Of a stretch of DNA of 64,000 nt, positions 13,060-24,132 are shown in pieces. The translations under genes and the position numbers were made by a program. The stretch's first letter is position 1. Each line of letters opens with the position of its first letter. A model generated the notes under the pieces. That model saw nothing but the letters and a program-made list of their open reading frames with translations, was not told the origin of the DNA and ran no database searches. Origin of the DNA: Tamarix chinensis (Eukaryota > Streptophyta > Magnoliopsida > Caryophyllales > Tamaricaceae); the NCBI GenBank assembly GCA_030549775.1, contig CM060177.1, forward strand, positions 91,326,736-91,390,735, in the 5' to 3' direction.

Positions 13060-13300
13060 GAAATTGCCAAATTTTTTTGGTGCTGCAATCTTTGTTACAA
13101 ATGCAAGGCATATATGTTTGTGTGCTGAAAATTAATGGCATAATACAATGCATATGCATTTGTCTATTGAATTTTGTTGCAAACTGCAATGCACCTGTCA
13201 AACTATGTTTGTTTGCTAAAAATTTGTTGCAAATGCAATGCATATGTGTGTGTGGGTTGAATTTTGTTGCAGGTTGCAATGCATTTTTGTAAATAGGTGA
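13060..13300 (+). repeat. Imperfect tandem repeat of a 'ttgttgcaaatgcaatgcatatg' unit
   Basis: Four or five diverged units of roughly 50-60 bp, each with a gcaatgca core, lie between the palindrome array and the third ORF. Confidence 0.75.
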
Positions 13301-13577
13301 ATGTGCTGAAATGATTCTTATAGCATGAGAATTATGTATACCTGCTAATGAATGAAGTGCATATATGCTTATGATTCCTGAAATTGAATGCCACATATCA
13401 CAATGTTTTTGAAATTCAATTGATATTTGGAATTTATGTTTAAGTGTGGGATTGGGTGATGCAAAGACTGAAGGGAAGTATAATAAAAATTGTCCTAGAC
13501 CCTACTATTCTTAGTAAGGCATGTATATTTTGTAAGATGTTGCTGATTATATTAAGTGTATTTGGTTATCCTTGTAG

Positions 13578-14676
13578 ATGGAACCCAAAAAGAAACAAAG
13601 AACTGAGGGGGAGTCTTTAATACATCATCACCAACTCAATATCGAAACAGAAGAAACAGACCAAATGAGCTAGGTATTACATTTACCACTCCGGAACAAC
13701 AACAAAGGTATGATTATTTATCCCAAAGGTGCATTACTGGAACAAGGTATTTAGATGATGGTTGTCTAAGTATATTGGGTATACATGCGCAAGTCATACA
13801 ATTGCTAAGAAATGTGGGATTGCATAATTTTGTCTATTGTACTAATCATACATATAGGCGTTTAACATTAGAATTTCTTAGTACCTTTGAATTACATGCT
13901 AGCTCATCTTTAGAGGAACAGGGGTATATTTTCTTTCGCATCTTTAACAAGGATAGGAAAATTTCTCTACATGAATTAGCCCACATTTTTATGTTACCTC
14001 CGAGGGAGAGCGTATCATACCCCCATGGTTCAATGTGGATAATTTCTTTGCTAAAATTGGTGATGTTTCCAATATTCCCACCCCCGATACTTTCATAATC
14101 TTAGAAGCCAAAGCTTCAAGGATTTTCAAACTGGTTTTCAGATATTTACAAAGACTATTAGCTACCACCATTTTTGGGAGGGGGATAGTACAGGAGTAGT
14201 TCGATCCATAGAGCTTTTCTTCATCAATTCTATGCTAGATCATGGCCAAGTTGATACTGCCTATTTTCTAGCTAAGCAATTTCAAAGGGTCAGCAACTCT
14301 AAGTAGGGTTGGTGGTTTAATTACTACTATTTGTCTAAGTATGGAAATTCTTCTCCCAGATGATATGCCCATAGAAGCAATGAGCACACGAATAGACATT
14401 GAACATTGCCGTCTATTGCATCTTATTGAATGTAGGGGAAATGCATGGTATTTTTCCTACCATGGGCGTGCTCATTTTCCCTTACCTAAGCCTGCTAGAA
14501 CAAACCCTTTGAACCAACAAAATTGGCAGCCAATCGAGGATGAAGACACTCCTGATCCTCTTGCGATTGAACATCCTTTTCCTTCTCGTGGTGAACAAGC
14601 ACCACAACCTCCTCTCCCTCATTCACAAGCTGGATCTTCATCCTCTTCTACTTATGTACCCGAATGGAACCTCTAA
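13578..14676 (+). pseudogene. Athila-type third ORF (ORF-1/env-position protein) remnant
   Basis: ATG at 13578 sits right after a splice-acceptor-like 'ccttgtag', which suggests expression from a spliced subgenomic RNA (inference). The recognisable core, RRLTLEFLSTFELHAS then EEQGYIFFRIFNKDRKISLHELAHIFMLPP (13853-14000), is the pattern of the ATHILA ORF-1 family. The C-terminal part at 14341-14676 is Pro/Ser-rich (EHPFPSRGEQAPQPPLPHSQ). Frameshifts or stops occur near 13617, 14020 and 14200-14310. No transmembrane segment or signal peptide is evident, so an envelope role is not supported by what remains. Confidence 0.75.
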
Positions 14677-16808
14677 TTTCAAACCCAATTTTCCTCCCAA
14701 TTAGATTCCATGCGCATAACTCAAGATCAAATGATGGAAATGATGAAATATCTTTACGAGTTTCACCTCGGGAATAGGGATCCACCACCACCTCCTTCAC
14801 AAATCCTATTCCTATTTTTTTTTGTGGGTTAGTTCATTGGGGCCAATGAACAAGCTAAGTAGAAGCATGCACTTGTGGTGATTTATATAGTTAATGTAGC
14901 CTTTGTGGGTGTTATTTGCATATATATATATGTATGTATTATTTATTTATTTATTTATTTTGTTGTTTTGTTTATGTGGCTCATTTTCTAAGTATGTGAT
15001 CTTGTGTTTTTTGTTTGGTTCGTGTCGAAACAAGAAGTGTTAGATTTGATTTATCCATTCATTGGGTAAATAAAGTAATGGGACTAAATCTTTTTACAAA
15101 GGATATTTTTTTTAAATCATCATAACTGTTTTGATCACCATCTTCCAAAACCTTAAAAACAAAAATTGAGATTGTGATAGTGATGAAGGAAAGAAAATTA
15201 GAATGGTTAGGAATCAATCCATGCATTGATTATGAATGAGATGAAATGAAATTCAAAATTGGTAGATATAACATTGTGAGAGCTTGAGCCTAATCTATGG
15301 ATACATTGTTTATCCAAAATATATATTTTTTTTTTGTGTTTTCCAATGATATGTGAAACTAGAATTTTCCATTGGTTCTCTTCAAGACTGCATAACACTT
15401 TTGGATACTTAAAAATGATAAAGGCACTCTTCTTTCTTTGTTAGCTACAAGACCAAAAAGCCTACCTTAAAAATTGTTATCCATTGCATAATCCCTTTGA
15501 GCCTAAGCCTTGTTCTATTGATATAACCTTTGTTAATAACTAATCTCCATATGCATTTTCCCTCCTTACTCTATAGGGATATAAACGGGGCGGATTTTAT
15601 CTGAAACCCGACAAATTTTATCTGACGGATATTTAAGCGTATGTGGATACGGATATGGATGATGGAAAAAAATATCTGTCGGGTTCAGGTATGGATATAG
15701 GTATGAGATATCCATATCCGTACCCATTTACCTAATATATAACTACATGTTTACCCTTAATTTTAAAATAAATATAGTATAAATTAAGGTTAAAATTGTC
15801 ATTTGGCTTAACTCTAAATGGGCTTATCCATCGGGTAATGGATTTATCCACCGAATAATATCCATTAACGGATAAACAGATAATCTGTCGGGTAACGGAT
15901 ATCCAACGGATACGGATATGGATATGTTAGCGGATATGTATTCGGGTACGCGTACAGATTCGGGTACGGATACGTGTATGGGTATACTCGCCCCGAACCC
16001 ACCCCGTTTACATCCCTGTTACTCTATTACTAGTGAATTAATAGATTTTCAGGGAAAACGTTTGTTAATACAGTAAAATCTAAGCATAGGGGTGTGGATA
16101 TCGAAAAAAATTGGGTGAAGTAGCTAATATTCTTTTTCAAAAAAAAATTGAGAAAGGATAAAAAGTCTTTTATTCTTTATTTGGTTGAAGGGAAGGGTTT
16201 TGAAAGAAAAAAAAGGAGGCTTGTGACTTAATGGAAAGAAAGAAATTTCTTCTTCAGTTAATAGAGTTAAGCTACAATCTCAAATTTATATCCTACCTTA
16301 TAACCCTAGCCCCATTACAACCAAATTTAAGACCTTTTGATTCTTATATACTTTAGTTCTCTTAAGCGGTGGCAAATTGAGAGTAATGGCAAACATATGG
16401 GCGATCATTATCATTTAGAGAAAGTTTGAGAGTAAACACATCATACCCTATACACATAAGAGTGAGTGTTTTCACGCACCAAAAGTAAGAATCTACCAAT
16501 TTAAATTTCATTAATCTTAATCTAACTTTGCATGGTGAGATACTAACTATATTAATTCTTATTCCCTAACCACTTGAGCATTTGATAAAACTGTTTATAA
16601 GGAGTGTTAGATGTGTGATCCAAAATATTCTCAACGTTTCGATTTTATGATTTATAAGTGTTTTAAGTCCCAATGCATTGTTAAACTCTATGAATGAATA
16701 AATCCAATCTTATAATTCTTCTAGTCCATAACTTATCTCACTTGAAATTCTTGATGTTGCTCGTGTGCATGACATGATGTTGCTTGAGGATAAGCAATGA
16801 TTTAAGCA
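14677..16808 (+). other. Athila 3' internal non-coding region
   Basis: About 2.1 kb between the third ORF and the purine tract holds no recognisable protein. It includes an (ATTT)n tract at about 14940-14960 and the nested hAT element 15574-16018. Long 3' non-coding regions are usual in Athila elements. Confidence 0.8.
15574..16018. mobile_element. Non-autonomous hAT (Ac/Ds-like) element A, nested in Athila
   Basis: The ends are TAGGGATATAAACGGGG at left and, read inwards from the right, CAGGGATGTAAACGGGG: near-perfect terminal inverted repeats resembling the Ac/Ds TIR CAGGGATGAAA. The exact 8-bp target duplication TTACTCTA lies at 15566-15573 and 16019-16026. The interior is 445 bp of short ggatacggatatgg / ccatatccgtaccc motifs with no coding capacity, as in Ds-type deletion derivatives. 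Confidence 0.92.
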
Positions 16809-16818
16809 TGGGGGTATT
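16806..16818 (+). promoter_or_regulatory. Polypurine tract of the Athila-type element
   Basis: GCATGGGGGTATT immediately precedes the 3' LTR start TGATAGATGG. This is the usual plus-strand priming position. Confidence 0.85.
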
Positions 16819-18290
16819 TGATAGATGGAATTTATATGCCATTTTCCTATGTAAAAATGTCATTTATTCCTCATTATAAATTGAAGAAATTCAAAGGAAA
16901 ACGGAAGGAAAGAAGAAATGAAGCAAAGAACACATCAAGAGACATTGAAGCAATGGAAGAAAAGCTAGAAATAAATAATAGACATCAAAGGGAAGCTTGT
17001 GTTGAAATTTTATGGAGGAATGATGAAGGAGAAAAGAACATGGTACCCACGTGTTTCCTAAACACGGGTCGTGTTTTCCACCAGAAAATAAAATCTCAGT
17101 TTTCAAAATCCAGAAATTGGCAGAGAACTCAAAGAAAAACATGGACCGTGTTTTACTTAAATTTTGTAACTGCCCATACGAACTTTTTTATTATATATTC
17201 TCTGACAATTCTGGGGTTCGAGAGGCAATTTTTAGAGTTCAAAAGTTTAATTCTCCCTCTTTTTCTATTCTCTATAGAAAACACATGTACTGCACAATTC
17301 TAATTTTCTTTATCTTCCTTGTATTCCATTGAACAATTGACAGTCTACAATTTAAGTTGATAAGTTCTTCTCCATTCCTCTCTTAATTGCAAGTTCTAAA
17401 TTTTGATTAATTTCAAGTAAATTTTCTTTATTGCATTATTAATTCTCTTGCTTTTAGTGTTTCATTACTTATTTAGTAGAAATCATTTATGTTAATTATA
17501 AATTACTGCATTTAATTGTGTGATCTTACAATTATGCAGATAGTAGAGTAGATAATATAGGGTATGATGATTTGAGGATGGAATTAGGTTTCAAATATAA
17601 TAGCATAATTTGAATTTATGATTCTAGATGAAATTTAATTGAATTAATGGATGGAATTGAATGATCTCGTATCATAGATTAAGAATTTAAACTAATTAGA
17701 TTGATCACCTATCTAGTTTAGATCTTAATCTCTACTAGGATAACTTAGTTAATACGTAATTGTTAATTAACGTGTTTAGAGTAGTAAAAAGGTTAATTGT
17801 TTATATTTTCCATTAATTTGTACAATTGTATGATCCGAGCTTATGTGATTATGGTTGTAGTTGACTGCTTTCCATTCGTAATGCTGCCATTAATTGAATC
17901 TAGCATTCATAACCTAGGTTATTAGTTGGTTAGATGATAAATTGAGAGCTTATTCAATTTATTAAAATTGAAAGAAGGCAAAGAGATGAATTATTATGAG
18001 TTTTTAGAGGTTAAAGTTAAATCATTTAGAATCATTTTTTTCCATGAGTATTTGATACCTTAATTCCATAATCAATTCATTCCTATCCTCATTCATCAAT
18101 TAGTGAGTAAAGTGTTCCATAGTATAGAATTAGTGATAGAAGTAATGATATTGTATAACCGGGGTTTTACATCAATTACAAAATTATTGATTAAATACCA
18201 TTTTTTATGGGTTTGACTCCTTGTCATTTACTACGTATTTGAAAATTATGATTTATTTATTAAATTTGTTGTGTATACGATAGTGCATCA
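16819..18290 (+). repeat. 3' LTR of the Athila-type element
   Basis: It starts TGATAGATGG, ends TAGTGCATCA, and is followed directly by the AGGTC duplication. It is about 93 bp shorter than the 5' LTR, mostly because of one indel of about 78 bp near its start. Confidence 0.95.
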
Positions 18291-18295
18291 AGGTC

Positions 18296-20690
18296 ACCTA
18301 TAAAGCAAAGTAAGGCCTTAAACTAGGGCACAATGGTACACAGGTGAATCAAAATATCGAAGGATAACACCTCACCTCTAAGGTAGAGACCCCTAGAGAG
18401 AAATCATTCCTAACTCAAGGGTATTTCACTTCAACTATTAATATTTAATAAGATGATCACATAAGTCACATACGACATAATAATTTTCCTATTTTCCATA
18501 CTTAACCATTTTTTCTTTTAATTTTTAATATTTTGATAAGCCCAAAGGTCAAAAGTCTATGTCAAGCCAAGTCAAAGCTAAGGTTAGCCTATACAAATTG
18601 TAAGGCTGTCCTATCATCCAATTGTTTTTAAAATATATATAAGGCCAAAATTACCAAAATACCCTTTAAAACCCTAGTTCACCATTTTATTTCATTTTCA
18701 TACCAACATTATCATTATGGGAGATTTGTCATGAGTAGGAAAAAAGGTAATATTCCACATTTTTTAGTACCTTGCTAATCTTTACATTTTGGCTATTAAC
18801 TGTATTTTTTATTTTTCATGCATTTAGTGGGTTACGTCCACCAAAACCCTAATCATGTAACTCTCACGTACTCCATATTCCATGAATCATGTACGTATAC
18901 ATTTTAAGCATAAAACCTCATGCAAATAGGAATGTTATCATCACAGTACATGCAAGGAAATATCTCTAATCCTAGTTCATGTGAATAGAATTTAACATAA
19001 ACTAACCCTGATCATGTGCATATGCTTCCCTGTAAATCATCGTAACCCTAACTACCATACATGAGAAATCATGAGGCATTTACCATGGAATTTTAATCAT
19101 AACTTGATAATAATGGAAATCCTAACAAAATATTAAACATAAAAACATAAAACATTTGATATATTACCATGCATTCATCTTAACTTTCACAATCATGCAT
19201 ATCATCTCTTCAAAATGTTATAATACTTGAAAATCATAAAACCCTAGCAATATTTTAGGTATAAACAATCCTATCATGCTTGCATATAAATTTCTACCAT
19301 CTTATGAGTGATTGGATTTACCTAATCCAAGCTTACGCAAAAATAAGAAGTCTTCTCCAAAGTCCTCAAGAATTACTTAGGAATTTAACATCTAAACACA
19401 TATGTATTAGCATATAATATTACACAACAATAATCCAGAACTACTAAAATAATTTAAGGCTCACAAAATAGTTAAACAAGGTAAGAGAAAGCCAAAGAGA
19501 AACTTATCACCAAATAAAGAAGCTTCGGCCGAGAATGGGAGAGAGCAACGGTTGTCTCAGCCTATGTTAGGGAGGCACAAACGACAAGAATGGTCGGTGC
19601 TAGTGAAGCTACAAATGGAAACAAAGGTATAGGAAAGGGAGATAAAGAGGTGGCACAAACAGTTCAAAGAAGGGGTGAAGGCTTTAGTGAGCATGTGCAG
19701 CACAAAGGGGGAGAGCTTTGACAAAGATGACCAAAAATAGAAGGGATAAGCTTCGATGGGAAAAGGTGCTAGTTGGGGTGGTTTCGGTAGGAATTTTTGA
19801 AGGTGTAGGTGTACCACCCCGATTTTTTACTATTGAAAAAATTCATTTTAAAATATTATGGAAGCAAAAAATACTAAATACACTTAGAAAAATGGGGTTC
19901 TACCATCATACCTAACATAGGATAGATATTAGCTGCTCGTCCTATATTAGATATAAGTCTAAAAAACCAAACCAACCAAAACTAAATTAGAGTGCACAAG
20001 AACAAGATACATAAATATTTAAATAAAATGTTTACATTGTACAAGACCTCGATGGTCCTTGACATAATAAAATACAAGGAGATAGATTATTTATAAATAC
20101 AGAGTCATTATGGAAAAAAAATAAGTTAGGACGTGGCCCCAAAACCTTGGTCCATCATGGATAACAAAAAATCTTTGAATGTCCATGCTCTCAAGCCATG
20201 AACCCAAGACGAGGTATGCCCACTACTGGTCATCCTCAAAAACCTGTACATGGCCATCTAATTGTGGGAATGAGCAAGTGATCAAGAAAACGGGTACATC
20301 AATATGCTACATACTAAGTAAGCCAAGTTACTTCCTTAATGAGAGTCACGAGGATACAAGATTCTATCATATCATTGAATAATACATAACATGAGGCATG
20401 CCAATGCCATATAATTAGATGTGCCTCCTATGTCATGGTTAGGTAATGCATTAGAACTTAATACCATGCACAACTTAGGAAATTCAGGATGCAACATGCT
20501 TTTCTTTATAATACAACATCATAGATGGTCACATACAAATACTAAGCAGGGCATTCAAATGACAACTAGGGTTTCTACCATCCATTCACATGGTTTTTCA
20601 TTAGGTTTATTTTCTAACTTAATCAATTAGGTCATTCATTTACAATCATAATTTCTCTTCCCATTTCCTTCTCTTTTATCTTCTAATTCT
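18296..20690. other. LTR-derived block continuing after the Athila insertion
   Basis: No gene is visible. The purine-rich stretch at 19480-19800 (minus strand pyrimidine-rich) may be an LTR leader. The LTR-like edge at 19810 lies here. Confidence 0.55.
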
Positions 20691-20870
20691 AACACATCCT
20701 TATTTTATTCTCATCCAATTACTTATTCAATTTCTTATCCACATACTTGTCCAAGTTATCATCTAGTCACTTATTCCAATCATTATCCAAACACTCATTC
20801 CAATCATTATTCAAATACTTGTTCCAATAATTATCTAAGTATTCATTCCAACATTTTATCATTATCATCA
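20690..20870. repeat. Short tandem repeat of about 28-30 bp
   Basis: Five or six imperfect units of the form 'ccaatcattatccaaacactcatt' run head to tail within the LTR-derived block. Confidence 0.75.
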
Positions 20871-23800
20871 AGTAATGGACTGTGCACCACCCCATGGTCT
20901 CACATACTATGGAAGCCTATCCAAACCAAATGATATAAAGTCTAGGCCGAAGCTAAATAACTACAATGGACATAAGTCCAAGCCAAAGCCAAGTAACCAC
21001 CAATGGATATAAGTCTAGGCTAAAGCTAACCACCTCGGTAACTAGATCCTTTAGTACCAATATCCCCTAGTACATCATTAGTATATAGAGTAGGTAAGAC
21101 ACTGTGATCTACTAGGATCCTGCCCAAATGCACCATTAAACACTTGAAGGCAGACTAACCCCCAATAGTTAATCTAGAATCAGGTAACCCAAACCCATAT
21201 ACATCTTGATTACCTTTCACTTTACCTTATTAGTATATTATTCTTGAGGTTACATAATCACACAAGGCCCATACAATATGTAAGTAAGACATTTATATAC
21301 TTCTTCAATGTTAGCCTTTTCCATCTCTAGCTGTGTGTGGGATTACCATTTATGCTTGCTCTATATTAACCAAATCCGTTATATTAATCCATCCAAGACA
21401 AGATTTGTATTTCATCAACCTTTTCATAACCATCATATTTTATTTGGGGTTTACCCATCAAGGCCTTTACAACACCTATTGAGCATATCATGAATCATGG
21501 TTCATTTAATCCATCCATTAGGTTATTGATCCATGGTAACATATGTATTTTACCTATGAAAGAGTCATATAAAAACATTATGCAAAATCTCAAAGCATAT
21601 CCAAGCCAAGAAATCAAAATCACACAAACTAGCTGAACAGATTGATCGGTATGGCCAAACTAGTTGATCAATTGTACCAACTAGTCGATCAATTTGGCTC
21701 AACCAAACCCAGGTTTCCCTCAAATTGGTCGATTGATTTAGACAAATTAGCTGACTATTCATATACTATTTGACCGATTATACCCAACTAGTTGATGGGC
21801 TTAAGTAAAGAGTAAGGCCAAGGTCCCTATCGACCTACCAGCCAATGGGTTAGGTTAACCTATCGACTATTCTAAGGAACTAGTCGTTCGGTTGAACTTA
21901 ACAAGTCGATAGGTTTGTGCTCAAATAGAATAAAATAGGCATTTCCTTATAGATCATACTTAACTTCCTACCATACCAAATTGAAACATGGAATAACATC
22001 ACATAGGCACATTTCTAGCTTATAACAGTCACACATTTCACCATTAATCATCACAACCTAGTTTTCCTTTAAAAAATCATGCAATCTCTCAAACTTTATA
22101 GTCTTACCATCCAACACCAAATATGAAAACCATATACCTATAACAACATATAAAATTAAAATTTTGAATGTTTTATAACACACAAGCCTAACTAATTCAT
22201 ATTTCAAAAGTATGAATGACTTGATGTAGGCAAAACTTTCATTAAATAAAAAAAATCAACTTGTGGAAATCCTCAACTTTTAAAACCTTGAAAACAAAAA
22301 GTTTAACTCATAAATCATTGAATAACTTTCCCAAATCCAAACTTGAAATAGAAAGGAAAAATGAACATAGCACACCCTAAAGAAAAAAAAAGGAAGATTC
22401 TGCTGATACAACTCAAATTTCTTCTAAATCTAACTCTTTCTTTCTTAACAATTTAAATAAGAAGGAGATAGAGAAAGGATTAAAAGAGATAAGTATTTTG
22501 AATGCAAGGCTCAAATGGAGAGAGGATAAGGTGAATGCTAGAGGAATAAAGTATTTTGGTGGGTGAAAGAAAAATAAATAGAAGGGGCAATTAGGGCTAT
22601 TTATAGCCAACAATCTGATACAATCACAAGTATGTTAGCCATACATAAAAAAAAACCCTAATTCTTACTATTTGAATTTGATTTGAATGGGTATTTTTCA
22701 TCCAAGGTAGGCTGACCTTTCTCCCAAAGCTAAAATCGTGATTCTAAAGAGGTGCATATTTATTAGTCCAGAAATGCCAAACACGAGAGGGAAAATGGAA
22801 ATTTATCACTGGAGGAATCTCCTAGCTGAGAAGAATCGAGTATGGAATCAAATTAACGATACCAATAGTGTGCCGAGGAGAGAGTTGGAAGAAGATAAAG
22901 CTAAGGTCATCTCTCCCCTCAATTATTTAAATCTAACTCCTCTAATTAGTCTAACGCAGTATTTTGGGACAAATGCATCATAAGAAAGACTAAGAATCTT
23001 TTAGGAAAAATTTAGAGTAGGGTTATCAAGGATCCATTTTTGTATAAGAAATTTTTCTTGAAAAATTAACAAATTAGTCAATCGGTTTGGCCTACCAGTT
23101 GGCTGCTCTATAGACTAGTCGATTAGTTTCCCTAACAAGTAGATTAGTTCCATTGAGCAAAAACCATTTAGCTGAAACAACAACCCAGCTAATCAATTCA
23201 TAGAACAAGATACCTAAAAACTTACTTAATTTAGTTTCCTAATCTCATTTTAAACTCAACTTTACCTCAAAACTAATCATAGTTTCAAATCAAAATCAAT
23301 AATCAACAAAGGGCATAATTTCTCATTCAATAAAGTTACAAAAACACTATGGTATTATAAAAGGCATAGGAATTACAAGGTTAGTTGTAGTGTGGTGTTA
23401 ATTCGATAGGGAGAGCCAAAGATAAAGAAAGGGATAAGTTGCATGAGGAAGAGGGTGGTTTCGGGGTTTTTGTGTATAGTTTATCGAGAGGCTGCTAGCG
23501 TAGGGTGTGGAGGATCAATGATGTTTTCCAATAGAAGGGTAGGTTTTCTTGAGACTTTGACACAACACAAGATGGAGGGGAGAAGTGATTAAGAAGAGGG
23601 TGGCATGCGAGGAAAAAAAAGAGCAAAGCATGGGGAGAGGGGAGGTATGGTGTAGATGGTGTAGGGTGATGGTGCATAGGATAAAGGTGGTAGGGTAGAG
23701 GGAGTAAGATGATGTTAAGGAAAATTTTTAGCACTAATTAGGGAATAGGTTAGCGTAAATATCTAGGTAAATAATTAGGATAAAATGTCTGGGTAAAATT

Positions 23801-24031
23801 TATCAGGTAACCGGGTTAGGTATATTCGACGAACGGATACCAGTTTAGGTTTAAAATTTTAATATGCATCTTCTAGTAGATTTTAACCTAATTAAATTTT
23901 ATATCTAATAATTTTTAATAATATTACACATATCAACAATATATTTATTACCAATTAGCCTAAAATAATTATTAAGATTAATACACATAATTATCGGTTA
24001 TAACTAGGGTTTATGGAAACAGGGTATTACA
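20871..24031. other. LTR-derived block, distal part
   Basis: No gene is supported. At 21630-21910 and 23070-23140 the sequence is dense in 'actagttgatcaattt' / 'gtcgatcaattt' short palindromic words. Purine-rich stretches at 22380-22600 and 23390-23740 could be a minus-strand leader. The block ends with GGGTATTACA at 24031. Confidence 0.5.
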
Positions 24032-24132
24032 CTTAGCCATAACCTGTTATATTTAAATCCAAATCCATAACCCCAAACTATTTAAACCTAAACCATAATA
24101 TTTATTAATGATCTTTATATTATAATTGGTAG

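Larger units (their letters stand above)
4809..18290 (+). mobile_element. Complete but decayed Athila-lineage Ty3/gypsy LTR retrotransposon
   Basis: The element is 13.48 kb. It has two related LTRs (about 1565 and 1472 bp), a tRNA-Asp primer-binding site, gag, protease, reverse transcriptase, RNase H, integrase, a long non-pol region with a third ORF, and a purine tract before the 3' LTR. It is bounded by an exact 5-bp duplication. The domain order PR-RT-RH-IN and the Athila-like gag and third ORF place it in the Athila/Tat branch. It is inserted in the older LTR-derived block 3690-24031. Reading frames are broken by many stops, so it is not autonomous. A 445-bp hAT element is nested at 15574-16018. 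Confidence 0.95.
3690..24031 (-). mobile_element. LTR-derived block, minus orientation, inserted in MULE-2
   Basis: On the plus strand the block opens with TGTAACACCCCC at 3690 and closes with GGGTATTACA at 24031. These are complementary LTR-type ends and are flanked by CTTAA (3685-3689) and CTTAG (24032-24036), a 5-bp target duplication with one mismatch. Another LTR-like edge, TGTACCACCCC, lies at 19810, and the sequence after it resembles that after 3690 (a shared '...attcattttaaaat...atggaagca' pattern). The block therefore looks like two adjacent LTRs, about 2.6 kb (Athila removed) and 4.2 kb, with no pol region between them. Solo or tandem LTRs of a large Ty3 chromovirus would look like this; the lineage is not proven. 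Confidence 0.6.

Noticed and set aside
13049..13396. 115-codon minus-strand frame in the Athila 3' region
   Set aside because: It is created by the gcaatgca tandem repeat, with repeated His/Cys/Ile words and no family.
14677..14830. Continuation of the third Athila ORF into 'DSMRITQDQMMEMMKYLYEF'
   Set aside because: A plausible ORF tail in frame after a stop at 14674, but too short and decayed to list as its own feature.
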